A stretch of DNA of 64,000 nt from Janthinobacterium sp. PC23-8 (GCF_002250505.1 NZ_NJGY01000004.1:485672-549671), one strand, 5' to 3'; positions 26,984 to 35,933 are shown, counted from the first letter of the stretch. Notes: generated by a model not told the origin, from the letters alone. Program-made: numbers and translations.

Positions 26984-27331
26984 ATGGATGCTTCCGACTT
27001 GCGGCAGATTACTCTGCTGTTCTATGCGAATGGCCATGGCGGCGAACCGGTGCGCGACTGGTTGAAGTCGCTGCCTGCCTTTGAGCGCCACGTGATCGGG
27101 CAAGATTTGATGCATGCGCAGTGGCGCTGGCCGGTCGGCATGCCGCTGTGCCGGCATCTCGGACAGGGCTTGTCAGAAATTCGCAGCAGCCTGCCCGGCA
27201 ACCGCATCGCCCGTGTATTGATCTGTCAGCACGGTAATTGTCTGGTGGCGCTGCACGGCTTTATCAAAAAAACCCGCACCACGCCCGACGACGACCTGGC
27301 GCTGGCGCGCAAACGACTGAAGGAACTGTGA
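26984..27331 (+). CDS. HigB/RelE-like toxin (phage-derived Gp49-like family)
   Basis: The small basic protein has 115 residues. Its pattern fits the RelE-superfamily Gp49-like toxins: ITLLFYANGHGGEPVRDWLKSLP at the N-terminus, then HLGQGLSEIRSSLPGNRIARVLICQHGNCLVALHGFIKKTRTTP and an alpha-helical C-terminus (DDDLALARKRLKEL). Such toxins are ribosome-dependent mRNA interferases; activity here is inferred. The stop codon shares one base with the start of the antitoxin gene (TGATG), the toxin-first order typical of higBA loci. An AGAGGTG ribosome site precedes the ATG. Confidence 0.88.
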   Translation: MDASDLRQITLLFYANGHGGEPVRDWLKSLPAFERHVIGQDLMHAQWRWPVGMPLCRHLGQGLSEIRSSLPGNRIARVLICQHGNCLVALHGFIKKTRTTPDDDLALARKRLKEL

Positions 27332-27615
27332 TGACCCACGCCAACCCCCATCTCGGCAGCAGCCTCGACGATTTCCTGCAAGAGGAAGGCATTTTCGAGC
27401 AGACGCAAACCCAGGCCATCAAGGAAGTGATTGCCTGGCAATTGACCCAGGCAATGCAGGAGCAATCGCTGTCGAAAACCCGCATGGCGGCCATGCTGCA
27501 AACGAGCCGCTCGCAGCTCGACCGCTTGTTGGATCCCACCAGCGACGTTACCCTGTCCACCCTGGAACGGGCCGCCGCGCTGGTCGGGCGCAAGCTGTCA
27601 GTCACGCTCGTGTAA
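27331..27615 (+). CDS. HigA-like helix-turn-helix antitoxin
   Basis: The protein has 94 residues from the ATG at 27331, which shares one base with the toxin stop. The helix-turn-helix (XRE-like) region is MQEQSLSKTRMAAMLQTSRSQLDRLLDPTSDVTLSTLERAAALVG, followed by a short basic beta end (RKLSVTLV). By family it neutralises the preceding toxin and represses the pair. The gene ends directly against the convergent TAXI gene with no spacer. Confidence 0.88.
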   Translation: MTHANPHLGSSLDDFLQEEGIFEQTQTQAIKEVIAWQLTQAMQEQSLSKTRMAAMLQTSRSQLDRLLDPTSDVTLSTLERAAALVGRKLSVTLV

Positions 27616-28983
27616 TCATTCCGGCACGGCGTCCGGCGCCGGCACACCCATCAGTGTCAACACCCGCTTGCGCACGAAGTTGATATGGCTGCGCAAGCCA
27701 TACAGTCCATCGGCGAACGACAGCGGGATCGAGATCTGGTTGACCATCTCCTCGATCTGGTCCAGGCGCTTCAATTGCTCCGCATACACCTGCGCGCGGC
27801 GTTCAGGCGGCACATCCTCCAGCGCCTGCTCCACCGTGCGCAACTGCCCATACCAGCGGTACACGCGCGAGCGGATGCGCCACACATACAGCGGCGGCAC
27901 CACGCGCGACAGCGGCAGGATCAGCGCGCCCAGCGCCACTACCAGCACCCACATGCGGTCAAAGAAATTGGCCAGCCAGAAACTCATGTAGCGCTGCAGC
28001 ACCGGCGCGCCATCCTTGTAGAATTTCAGCGCTTCGGGCGCCACCGGGATTTCCGTATAGCGCGCCGACGGGAACTGCCCCTGCTGCTGGAACCAGCCGG
28101 TGCCGCCATGGATCGCGGCGGCCGCCTGCACGAACAGGTCGACCAGCGCCGGATGCAAGTCCGCGCGCGCGACCAGGGTGGCGGTCGGCGCGATCAGCTG
28201 ATAATCCTGCGCCGGGATATTGCGGCCCAGGTCGACGATGCCGCGCGGCAGCACCACATGCGTCAGGAAAGGCAGGCGCCGCGTGTACGCTTCGGCCTGC
28301 GAGAAATCGAACAGGCGGATGCCCGGCGTTTGCAGCAGCATCTGGATCAGCGGCGCTTCCGGCGCCGAGCTGAACACGAGGCCATCGATGCGCCCTTCCA
28401 GCAACTCCACCGTGGCCGGCGTGTTTTGCAGCGCGCCCGTCGTCAGTTCATTGGGCTCCACGCCATTGGCCGACAGCAGTTGCCGGAACAGTCCCGGCAC
28501 GCCCGTGCCTTCCGGCCCCAGGTTGATCTTCAGGCCGCGCAACTGCGTCAGTTCCGTCACCATCTTGTCTTCGCGCAGGAACAGCCAGACCGGTTCCGTA
28601 AACAGGCTGCCGAGGGAAATCAAGCCATGGCGCTCGGCGTCGGCGTGTTCGGTCGAGCCGCTTTGCACAAAGGCGATGTCGGTCGTGCCGGCGTTCAGGC
28701 GCTGCAGGTTTTCCTGCGACCCCAGCGAGGGCTGCAAGCTGACCTTGACGCCGTGCCTGGCCAGCGTGGCCGCGTATTTCTTGCCGAACTCTTCATAAGC
28801 GCTGTTGTCCTGCCCGGTCGACAATTTCACCTGGCGCGGCGGCGCCGGGTCGACCAGCCAGTAGGCCAGCGCGCAGACGGCGGCGATCAGCAGCAAGGTG
28901 GGGCCGGCGGTGGCGAGAAAGTCGCGGACGGAAAAACGGCTGAACGCGAGGATTTTGGACATATGGTGGCGCATGGGTTTCAT
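27616..28983 (-). CDS. TAXI-family TRAP-type solute-binding protein, membrane anchored
   Basis: The protein has 455 residues. An N-terminal membrane helix (GPTLLLIAAVCALAYWLV) leads to a TAXI solute-binding domain (about 50-330): VKLSTGQDNSAYEEFGKKYA, LGSQENLQRLNAGTTDIAFVQ and INLGPEGTGVPGLFRQLLSANGV. A second hydrophobic segment near residue 345 (MWVLVVALGALILPLSRVVP) precedes a basic, helical cytoplasmic tail of about 90 residues. Classic TAXI proteins deliver solutes to TRAP permeases; no TRAP membrane subunit is adjacent, and the anchored form with a tail hints at sensing or an orphan transporter role. The solute is unknown. Confidence 0.88.
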   Translation of the reverse strand: MKPMRHHMSKILAFSRFSVRDFLATAGPTLLLIAAVCALAYWLVDPAPPRQVKLSTGQDNSAYEEFGKKYAATLARHGVKVSLQPSLGSQENLQRLNAGTTDIAFVQSGSTEHADAERHGLISLGSLFTEPVWLFLREDKMVTELTQLRGLKINLGPEGTGVPGLFRQLLSANGVEPNELTTGALQNTPATVELLEGRIDGLVFSSAPEAPLIQMLLQTPGIRLFDFSQAEAYTRRLPFLTHVVLPRGIVDLGRNIPAQDYQLIAPTATLVARADLHPALVDLFVQAAAAIHGGTGWFQQQGQFPSARYTEIPVAPEALKFYKDGAPVLQRYMSFWLANFFDRMWVLVVALGALILPLSRVVPPLYVWRIRSRVYRWYGQLRTVEQALEDVPPERRAQVYAEQLKRLDQIEEMVNQISIPLSFADGLYGLRSHINFVRKRVLTLMGVPAPDAVPE

Positions 28984-29032
28984 AGGGGGCTAAGTAAGTG
29001 CCAAGAAATTATTGTGAAATTATGACGAACAG

Positions 29033-29111
29033 AACCGGATGCGCTGCAAGGCGCCCGATGCGACGCAGTGCGAGCACTGCTAGCAGCGGGCAACGCCGCA
29101 GAGCGCCGGTT
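29033..29111. repeat. 79-bp imperfect palindrome bounded by AACCGG/CCGGTT (REP-like)
   Basis: The element starts AACCGG (29033-29038) and ends CCGGTT (29106-29111). Its arms are imperfect inverted repeats rich in GCGCTGC-type words, and an inner perfect stem GCAGTGC/GCACTGC sits near 29065-29080. It lies between the TAXI gene start and the GST gene. It resembles dispersed palindromic repeats of Burkholderiales genomes; only one copy is seen in this window. Confidence 0.55.
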
Positions 29112-29231
29112 ATGGAAGTCAGAATTCACAAGAATTTATGCGTACTTACTGAACATGCCAAGAAACGGGCAACTATGCAAGCAGCTTCGCGTGCGCTACA
29201 TTAAGACCAAACCACCAACCGGGAGCCACGC

Positions 29232-29837
29232 ATGTTGCACATCCTCGGCAAAGCCGCCTCGATCAATGTCCGCAAGGTCCTGTGGACCTGCGAAGAACTG
29301 AACCTGCCGTATGAACGCGAAGACTGGGGCAGCGGCTTTCGCGCCACCAACGATCCCGCCTTCCTGGCGCTCAACCCGAACGCCATGGTGCCGGTGCTGG
29401 TTGACGGCGACCTGGTGCTGTGGGAATCGAACACCATCTGCCGCTATTTGTGCGCACGCGAAGGCCGCGACGACCTGCTGCCCCCAGACCCGCGCGGCCG
29501 CGCCGAGGTTGAAAAATGGATGGACTGGCAGATGGGTGAGCTGAACAATTCCTGGCGCTACGCCTTCATGTCGCTGGTGCGCCAAAGTCCGGCGCACCAG
29601 GATGCGGCGCTGCTGGCCGCCGGCATCGCCGGCTGGAACGCCATGATGGGCATCCTGGAGCAGCAACTGCAACGCACCGGCGCCTATGTCTGCGGCCAAC
29701 AATTTACCCTGGCCGACATCGTGCTGGGCTTGGCCGCCAAGCGCTGGCTGATGGCGCCGATGGAACGTCCCGACTATCCGGCAATCGCCGCCTATCATGC
29801 GCGCCTGGCGCACAAGACGGCGGCGTTTGCCGGTTAA
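29232..29837 (+). CDS. Glutathione S-transferase family protein
   Basis: The cytosolic GST-fold protein has 201 residues. The N-terminal thioredoxin-like domain reads MLHILGKAASINVRKVLWTC, with the glutathione-contacting VPVLVDGDLVLWESNTICRYL (cis-Pro and the ES pair). The C-terminal helical domain contains the conserved FTLADIVLGLAAKRWL capping box. The start gives the typical N-terminal strand directly and is preceded by GGGAG. Substrate is not predictable. Its stop codon overlaps tail-to-tail with that of the PBP-like gene by 3 bp. Confidence 0.93.
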   Translation: MLHILGKAASINVRKVLWTCEELNLPYEREDWGSGFRATNDPAFLALNPNAMVPVLVDGDLVLWESNTICRYLCAREGRDDLLPPDPRGRAEVEKWMDWQMGELNNSWRYAFMSLVRQSPAHQDAALLAAGIAGWNAMMGILEQQLQRTGAYVCGQQFTLADIVLGLAAKRWLMAPMERPDYPAIAAYHARLAHKTAAFAG

Positions 29838-32800
29838 TTGGCACACTGTTTCGCCGCGCCTTGCGCTGGCGGCCCCTGCTCGATCAGCGGCATCAGGCTG
29901 GGCGCCAGCGACACCAGCAACTGCACCGGCAAGGCGCTGGTGAAGTCGTAGTTTTTCGATTCCGGCCCGCGCACGTAGGCCGTCATGCTGCCATAGAAAC
30001 GCTCGCCGATATTGAAGACAAACGTGGCCGAGCGGTTCACGTAGCGCGACTCGATCAGCCGCCCGCCGGCGCCATACACGTCGAAGCGCTGGTCGCCGGT
30101 ACCCGTCTTGCCGCCCATGGCAATGGGCACGCCGTCGGCGCCGACAAACGCAGTCTTGGCGCGCTTGGCGGTGCCGTCCGAGACCACCGCGCGGATCGCC
30201 CTGGCCACCGCGCGCGCCACCTCCGGCGACAGCACCTGCTCGGCCTTGCCGTTGGTGGCGCGCTTGACCATGGTGTCGTACGGCGTATTGGCGGCGAAAT
30301 GCATGGAGTCGATGCGCACGCTTGGTTTGCGCACGCCATCGTTGATAATAATGCCCATCAATTCGGCCAGCGCGGCGGGCCGGTCGGCCGAGGCGCCCAG
30401 GGTGGTGGCGAACGACGGCACCAGGGAATCGAACGGATACCCCATCTTCTTCCACTGACGATGGATTTCGAGAAAACCTTCGACTTCCAGCAGGTCGGCG
30501 ATGCGGCGGTCCTGGGCATGCTTGCGGTGCGTATTGAACAGCCATTTGTAGACTTCCTGGCGTTGCTTTTCGCTGGCCGCCACCATCTGCGACAAGGTCG
30601 CTCCCGGGTTCTGGCGCAAAAAGGCCACCATCCACAGTTCGAGCGGATGCACATTGGCCAGGTAGCCGCGGTCGGCCAGCGACCAGTTTTCCATCGCATA
30701 CTGGTCGTACATTTTCGCCACGCGCTCGGGCGGCACTTCGTTCTGCGACGTCAGGTTGACGTTCAGGAAGTCGGCGAACTCGGCGCGCGTGCCTTTCGGA
30801 TTGATGGTGCGGTAGATATTGGCCAGGCGCACCGGGGTTGGCCTTATGCTGGCCAACAACACCTTCTCCTGCTCGTCGACGCTCTTGCCGCGGTACTTCT
30901 GGTAGAAGCGGTGCAGGAATTCGCGCCCTTCCTTGTCGGCAAAACGGCTCAGGTACTGGGCGCGGCGCGGATCGTCGGCATCGGCCAGCAGCGAAGCCGA
31001 AGAGTCTGGCCGCGAGAACATGTAGTAGCGCGCCACGTCGCGCATCAGGCGCACGAAGACCAGGTTGGTCGACTGCTGCAAGGCGTGCTGCACCGTCATG
31101 ATGCGGCTGTCGTCGAGCTTGGAGAAGTTACCGAAATGATGCAGGCCGCCGCCCGTGAAAAAGCCTTCGGCCGGGTTGCCCGAATACTTGCGCTCCATCG
31201 CCGCTTCCAGCATGGCCGGCAGGTTGCGCGCCTCGCCCACCGGTTTTGACGACAGGTAGCCGATGCCCCACTGCGTCAGCATGTCCTTCGGATCGACCGC
31301 CACCTTGGACAACTCGCTGGCGCTCATGGCGCCGTAGCGCTTTTGCAGCTGATCGACGATATCGAGGTAGCTGACCAGGGTGCGCAGCTTGGCGGTGGAA
31401 CCGAGATCGAGCTTGGCGCCTTCGTTGATGTCGAGCGGCTGGTCGAAGTTATCGGTCTGCACGCGCAGCAGGTTGGCCTTGTCGCCCTTTTGCAGCAAGG
31501 TAAAGCTGTACACCACATTGGCCGGATCGCCATTGCCCAGCATGCCCTTGCCCGTCAGGCCGGCCGCTTTCGCCACCGCCGGATCGCGCAATTCGCGCAA
31601 GACCTTGGTGACGGCGTTTTGCGCCTGTGCGTCGAGCGTGCTGACCACGCTCAGGTCGAGCCGGTCGAGGTTGTACAGGCGCGGGTCGCCCAGCATCCCG
31701 GCCAGGTGGTTGCGCACGGCATTCGAGGCCTTGCGCGTGACAAACGAGGTGGCCGCCTCCGACTGCGCGCCGGACGCCGTCGATGGCCGCAATGGCTGGG
31801 CCAGCGCGGCATCGCGCAGCTGCGGCGTGATCACGCCGGCCTGCGCCAGCAGGCGCAAGTGGCTGTTGGTCAGCGCTTCGAGGTCGGCGCCGCCGGCCAC
31901 CAGATAATGCGAGGGACGGCGCTGTGCGATCAACAGGCTCAGCGCCTGCTTGTAGGCCAGCGCGCTGCCCGGCTGGTCCAGCCTGGGCGTCAACTGCGCC
32001 TTGACGTCGTCGAAGTTGCGGCCATACCAGACCCACATGCCGTCGCCGATGCCGTTGACTTCGCCAAAGCCGCTTTTTGCCGACAGCGGCACCGTATTGA
32101 GGTAGTTGACGACGATCTTGCGCCGCACCGCCATGGTGTTTTCGCCATCCTGGTACGAACGCAGGCTGGCCGACAGCATCTGCAGCAGCTTGTCTTTCAT
32201 GGAACTGGTGCGGCCGTCTTCGGAATGGCGGTATTTTTCGATCTGCGTGGCCAGCGTGCTGCCACCGCCGCCGCGATGGCCACCCACCATATTGAGCGCC
32301 TTGTCCAGCACGGCCTTGCTCAGGCGGTCCCATTCGACGGCCGGATTGCGCTCGGGCGTGCCCGGGTCGAGCAGTTCGCGGTTTTCGATAAACAGCAGGC
32401 TTTGCACCAGCGCCGGCGGCGCTTCGGCAAAACCGTTGAAGGCACGCTCGGGATAGACGGCCGAAAACAGCGGCGCGGCGCGGCAATCGAGGATGGCGAG
32501 GCCGGCGCGGTTTTTCTCGTGGTAGGTGGCAAACACGCCCATGTCGACCAGTTGCACCATCTTCGGCGACATGCGCGACTGCGCCGTGACGGTGTAGTCG
32601 CGCGCATTGAGCTTGCCGATGAAGTCGGGCAGGCTGGCGTAGCCGAGCCGCTCGTCGTACGGGCCATGCTGCGGATAGCGGATCGCGCCGGCAGGACTGG
32701 CGCCGGGCTCGACCTTGTATGTCAGTTGCCGGCTCAGGCGGTTGAAAAACTCCGCCTGCAAGGCCGAGCTGCGCACTTCACGCATGACGAACCAGGCCGC

Positions 32801-32959
32801 GCCGGCGATCAGCGCCAGCAGTATCAGGACAAAGATCGGCCAGACGCGCGAACGGCGCTTCGGGCGCGGCCCCACGGGCGGCGGCGCCTCGGGTCCGGCC
32901 ACGGGTTCTTCGGGAGGCCGCACTTGTGCATGGGCCAGGTTGTCGCCTGTGTCTTTCAT
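29834..32959 (-). CDS. Large class A penicillin-binding protein-like transglycosylase/transpeptidase
   Basis: The protein has 1041 residues, longer than PBP1a/1b. An N-terminal cytoplasmic Pro-rich stretch and one membrane helix (VWPIFVLILLALIAGAAWFVM) anchor a periplasmic enzyme. The GT51 glycosyltransferase domain shows FIENRELLDPG (a degenerate form of the usual EDxxF box) and GGGGSTLATQIEKYRHSEDG. The transpeptidase domain shows STAK with Ser521, an STN motif (QQSTNLVFVRLMRD) and KTG at 951-953 (GGKTGTGDQRFDVYG). It should polymerise and cross-link peptidoglycan. Unusual are the altered first GT motif and a long insertion between the STN and KTG motifs. It appears to be a divergent PBP1-type subgroup. 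Confidence 0.85.
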   Translation of the reverse strand: MKDTGDNLAHAQVRPPEEPVAGPEAPPPVGPRPKRRSRVWPIFVLILLALIAGAAWFVMREVRSSALQAEFFNRLSRQLTYKVEPGASPAGAIRYPQHGPYDERLGYASLPDFIGKLNARDYTVTAQSRMSPKMVQLVDMGVFATYHEKNRAGLAILDCRAAPLFSAVYPERAFNGFAEAPPALVQSLLFIENRELLDPGTPERNPAVEWDRLSKAVLDKALNMVGGHRGGGGSTLATQIEKYRHSEDGRTSSMKDKLLQMLSASLRSYQDGENTMAVRRKIVVNYLNTVPLSAKSGFGEVNGIGDGMWVWYGRNFDDVKAQLTPRLDQPGSALAYKQALSLLIAQRRPSHYLVAGGADLEALTNSHLRLLAQAGVITPQLRDAALAQPLRPSTASGAQSEAATSFVTRKASNAVRNHLAGMLGDPRLYNLDRLDLSVVSTLDAQAQNAVTKVLRELRDPAVAKAAGLTGKGMLGNGDPANVVYSFTLLQKGDKANLLRVQTDNFDQPLDINEGAKLDLGSTAKLRTLVSYLDIVDQLQKRYGAMSASELSKVAVDPKDMLTQWGIGYLSSKPVGEARNLPAMLEAAMERKYSGNPAEGFFTGGGLHHFGNFSKLDDSRIMTVQHALQQSTNLVFVRLMRDVARYYMFSRPDSSASLLADADDPRRAQYLSRFADKEGREFLHRFYQKYRGKSVDEQEKVLLASIRPTPVRLANIYRTINPKGTRAEFADFLNVNLTSQNEVPPERVAKMYDQYAMENWSLADRGYLANVHPLELWMVAFLRQNPGATLSQMVAASEKQRQEVYKWLFNTHRKHAQDRRIADLLEVEGFLEIHRQWKKMGYPFDSLVPSFATTLGASADRPAALAELMGIIINDGVRKPSVRIDSMHFAANTPYDTMVKRATNGKAEQVLSPEVARAVARAIRAVVSDGTAKRAKTAFVGADGVPIAMGGKTGTGDQRFDVYGAGGRLIESRYVNRSATFVFNIGERFYGSMTAYVRGPESKNYDFTSALPVQLLVSLAPSLMPLIEQGPPAQGAAKQCAN

Positions 32960-33307
32960 GGGATGCTGGAGTCAGTTTGAATAAGGGGGTGGTTGGCGCG
33001 CACCAGACGGCGACGGCAAATGCAGCCGGCGTGCTCTGCGCAAGATAAGACGGTGGCCAGGCGAGGCCGGTAATACTGCTGCTTGCTTGACATGATATCC
33101 AGACCGGTGAATCAACAATACGCAACAGGACAGCGCCCGCGTGGGCAGAACGGCAATGACGCAAAAGTCCTGTTCACCATTGCACCACATCGGCACGAGC
33201 AGCATTGACGAGCGCGCACAAAAATCTTTCTTCCATAAAGATTTTCGCAAAAAAACAACGACCGGACTGTACGCTTGCATACATAGCTGCAAGCGGGTTG
33301 GCAACCT
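32960..33307. other. Intergenic region with two perfect inverted repeats, probable cinA terminator
   Basis: No gene is seen. CGCTTGCA/TGCAAGCG (33272-33279 and 33288-33295) forms an 8-bp stem just after the stop of the minus-strand CinA gene, and a T-rich stretch (TTGTTTTTTTG on the minus strand) follows. A second repeat, AAAATCTTT/AAAGATTTT (33221-33229 and 33237-33245), could be an additional terminator or an operator for the PBP-like gene. The rest presumably holds that gene's promoter. Confidence 0.5.
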
Positions 33308-34093
33308 TCAGATGGTGGTGTATTCGGCGCGCAAGGCGTCGAGCGCGGCGCGCATCTCGGCAAAGGCAGCCTGCGCCTGTTCCGGCTCGCCCTTGACGCC
33401 CAGTTCGATATGGCGGCGCGTGTTGGCGTCGCCCACGCTGGGCAGGCTGAATACCTTGATCAGGGGGAACTGCGCTTCGAGCCGCACCATCAGCGGCGTG
33501 AGCAGGGATTCGGCCGTTTCGTACACCAGCAGCGCATGCTCCGCATGCGGCACCTGGTTGAACAGGTGCGCATAATGGGTGTCGAGCACCCACTCGATCA
33601 TCGGCCAGGACATGACGGGGAAACCGGGCACGAAATAATGTTCGCGCACGGCAAAGCCGGCAATCTTGTTGTACGGGTTCGGGATCAGCTCGGCGCCTTC
33701 GGCAAACTCGGCCATTTTCAGGCGGTGCAGGTTTTCCGGCGAATCCAGGTCGACCGCCACGCCCGCTTCCAGGCCCATTTCCGTGATGCGCTGCTGGATG
33801 TTGAGCTTGCCTTGCGGATGCAATACCAGTGGCAGGCCCAGCGCGCTGGCTGCCGCCTGGCGCGTATGGTCGTCGGGCGTGGCGCCGATGCCGCCAAAAC
33901 ACAGCACGATGTCGCCGCTGGCAAAGGTGCGCTTGAGCAAGGCGACGATGCGCTCCGGCTCGTCACCTACATATTCCGCCCAGCTCAGCTGCAGGCCACG
34001 CGCCTTGAGCAGCTGCACCACTTTCGGAAAATGCTGGTCCGTGCGCTTGCCCGACAAAATTTCGTCGCCAATGATGATCAGTCCGATAGCCAT
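33308..34093 (-). CDS. CinA-N/MoaB-type molybdopterin-binding domain protein (stand-alone)
   Basis: The protein has 261 residues from the ATG at 34093, preceded by AAGGAAGTG. It has the MoCF-like domain of competence/damage-inducible protein A: IGLIIIGDEILSGKRTDQHF, then the nucleotide-binding FGGIGATPDDHTRQAAASA. A linker domain follows (NPYNKIAGFAVREHYFVPGFP). The C-terminal nicotinamide-nucleotide amidase domain of full CinA is missing, and the protein ends after about 85 extra residues. Members of this short group are annotated as competence/damage-inducible protein A-like or possible FAD/CoA-related pyrophosphatases; the reaction here is unproven. It is followed on the opposite side by the EI24 gene, 37 bp away. 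Confidence 0.88.
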   Translation of the reverse strand: MAIGLIIIGDEILSGKRTDQHFPKVVQLLKARGLQLSWAEYVGDEPERIVALLKRTFASGDIVLCFGGIGATPDDHTRQAAASALGLPLVLHPQGKLNIQQRITEMGLEAGVAVDLDSPENLHRLKMAEFAEGAELIPNPYNKIAGFAVREHYFVPGFPVMSWPMIEWVLDTHYAHLFNQVPHAEHALLVYETAESLLTPLMVRLEAQFPLIKVFSLPSVGDANTRRHIELGVKGEPEQAQAAFAEMRAALDALRAEYTTI

Positions 34094-34130
34094 GTCACTT
34101 CCTTTGTTCGATTCAATATGATAATGGGTG

Positions 34131-34958
34131 TTACGCGTCGGCGGCCGGCACATCCTTCATGCCCTGCACGGCGCGCAATGCCGCCAACGCTTCCAGGCAG
34201 TAGTACTGGAACCACAGGCCGGTAAAAATAAAGATCAGCACATACAGCCAGATGGCGAATCCCGCCAGGAAGGGGAAGAACACCACCGACATCACGCCGC
34301 CCATCCACAGCATGCCGGGCACGGCGCCAGCCACGCCCGAGACCAGGCCAATGACAAAGAGCTGCGTGCGGCGCGCGCGCATGATGGCCTGGCGCTCTTC
34401 CACGCTGGCGTAGTCGGCCATCGCGTCATAGGCCATCACGCGGTAAGTGAGCCAGCCCCACAGCACGGCCTGGCCCACCAGCGCGGCCGGCGGAAACGCA
34501 TACAGCGGCAGCATTACCACCCAGGCAATGATGAACAGCAAGAACGTGGCCAGCGAAGTGCCGACGCTGCCCAAGAGGCTGCCGCCATGCTTTTGTTGCA
34601 ACTGCGGAAAGTGGCGCCCGCCGACATGGCGCGCAATCGCCGGCATCGCAAACAGGCCCATGAAGATCAGCGCCGTCAAAATCATCAGCGGCAGCAGCAT
34701 GAACATGGCGATCAGCGGCACGATCACCGCTTTCAGCATGCCCAGGCCAAAGGTGGTCAGCACGGCGCCGCTGGTGCGGAAGAAATCGTATTCGGTAAAC
34801 CACGCGTGCAGGCTGTCGATCAGCGGCTGCAGGCCGAACCACAGCAAGGCGCCCCACAGCAGCAGCGACAGCAGAAACGGCAGCGCGCTCAGCAGCAACA
34901 TCTTGCCGTGCAGCTGGGACAGCAGCGCGCGGCCATAGGAATTGATTACATTGCGCAT
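34131..34958 (-). CDS. EI24/CysZ-like integral membrane protein
   Basis: The protein has 275 residues with about six hydrophobic helices: LLLSALPFLLSLLLWGALLW, VIVPLIAMFMLLPLMILTAL, FLLFIIAWVVMLPLYAF, AVLWGWLTYRVMAYDA and two near the C-terminus. The conserved EI24 region includes GRHFPQLQQKHGGSLLGSV and YASVEERQAIMRARR. CysZ, a relative, mediates sulfate uptake in E. coli, but no cys gene is nearby and the role here is open. It lies directly upstream of the CinA-like gene on the same strand (37 bp) and is divergent from the FKBP gene. Confidence 0.85.
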   Translation of the reverse strand: MRNVINSYGRALLSQLHGKMLLLSALPFLLSLLLWGALLWFGLQPLIDSLHAWFTEYDFFRTSGAVLTTFGLGMLKAVIVPLIAMFMLLPLMILTALIFMGLFAMPAIARHVGGRHFPQLQQKHGGSLLGSVGTSLATFLLFIIAWVVMLPLYAFPPAALVGQAVLWGWLTYRVMAYDAMADYASVEERQAIMRARRTQLFVIGLVSGVAGAVPGMLWMGGVMSVVFFPFLAGFAIWLYVLIFIFTGLWFQYYCLEALAALRAVQGMKDVPAADA

Positions 34959-35143
34959 CAGTGCGGCCCTTTATGTACGTCGTCAAACAAATCGGTGCGA
35001 GGCGCGATGATAGCAATAATCGACGACACGCTCATGACAAAATGGCGCGCACCACCGTCGAGCAGCACGATAGCGGGGCCCGTGGCGCATTCGCGGCCCA
35101 TGCTCTACAATCTGTAGCTTTCATCGTCTTCAAAAGGAATCTC

Positions 35144-35500
35144 ATGTCCATCACCACCACCGCCTCCGGCCTGCAATATACCGACACCGTGATCGGCGAC
35201 GGCGCCGAAGCCAAGGCAGGCGACAATGTTGTCGTGCATTACACGGGCTGGCTGCAAAACGACGACGGCAGCGCCGGTTCGAAATTTGACTCGAGCAAGG
35301 ACCGCAACGATCCCTTCGAATTCCCGCTCGGCGCAGGCCGCGTCATCCAGGGCTGGGACGAAGGCGTGCAAGGCATGAAAATCGGCGGCAAGCGCCAGCT
35401 GATCATTCCTGCGGCACTGGGCTATGGCGCACGCGGCGCCGGCGGCGTGATTCCACCGAACGCCACCCTGATTTTCGATGTCGAACTGCTGGGCGTGTAA
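35144..35500 (+). CDS. FKBP-type peptidyl-prolyl cis-trans isomerase
   Basis: This compact single-domain FKBP of 118 residues starts at the ATG at 35144 (MSITTTASGLQYTDTVIGDG), preceded by AAAGGAA. The active-site residues of the fold are visible: VVVHYTGWL, GSKFDSSKDRNDPFEFPLGAGRVIQGWDEGVQGMKIGGKR and the C-terminal GYGARGAGGVIPPNATLIFDVELL. It catalyses proline isomerisation and has no signal peptide, so it is cytoplasmic. A strong terminator follows, so it appears monocistronic. Confidence 0.96.
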   Translation: MSITTTASGLQYTDTVIGDGAEAKAGDNVVVHYTGWLQNDDGSAGSKFDSSKDRNDPFEFPLGAGRVIQGWDEGVQGMKIGGKRQLIIPAALGYGARGAGGVIPPNATLIFDVELLGV

Positions 35501-35522
35501 TTCCCCGCTCAACCGCAGCATG

Positions 35523-35550
35523 CGCCGCCTCTTCAGGCGGCGTTTTTTTT
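35523..35550 (+). terminator. Intrinsic terminator of the FKBP gene
   Basis: CGCCGCCT pairs with AGGCGGCG around CTTC and is followed by eight T, about 22 bp beyond the FKBP stop codon. Confidence 0.92.
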
Positions 35551-35678
35551 GAGGCTGCACTCTAATGCAGCGCGCGGTTTTTTTACTATGATGTCTGGCA
35601 TTGCGGCAAGCAGGGTGGCCACTCCGCCAGGCTTGCCGCATATCCACACCATGATCCATCCAGCATTGAGGAGCACCC

Positions 35679-35933
35679 ATGAACTTGCAAGAGCAATTTG
35701 ACCAAGCCCAGCTCGATTCCAAGACCCTGTCCGAACGTCCGGACAATATGACCTTGCTGAAGATCTATGCGCTGTTCAAGCAGGCATCGAGCGGCGACGC
35801 CACCGGCGAGCGCCCGGGCATGACCGATTTCGTCGGCCGCGCCAAGTTCGACGCCTGGGCCGCGCTGGCCGGCACTTCGCAAGAAGATGCGCAGCAGCAA
35901 TATATCGACCTGATCGAGGATTTGAAGGACTGA
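35679..35933 (+). CDS. Acyl-CoA-binding protein
   Basis: This small cytosolic four-helix protein of 84 residues belongs to the ACBP family. The conserved core is visible: LSERPDNMTLLKIYALFKQA (helix 2 with the acyl-CoA-contacting Tyr and Lys), GDATGERPGMTDFVGRAKFD and AWAALAGTSQEDAQQQYIDL. It binds long-chain acyl-CoA with high affinity and buffers the pool for lipid metabolism. An AGGAG site lies before the ATG. It is monocistronic, flanked by terminators on both sides. Confidence 0.95.
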   Translation: MNLQEQFDQAQLDSKTLSERPDNMTLLKIYALFKQASSGDATGERPGMTDFVGRAKFDAWAALAGTSQEDAQQQYIDLIEDLKD

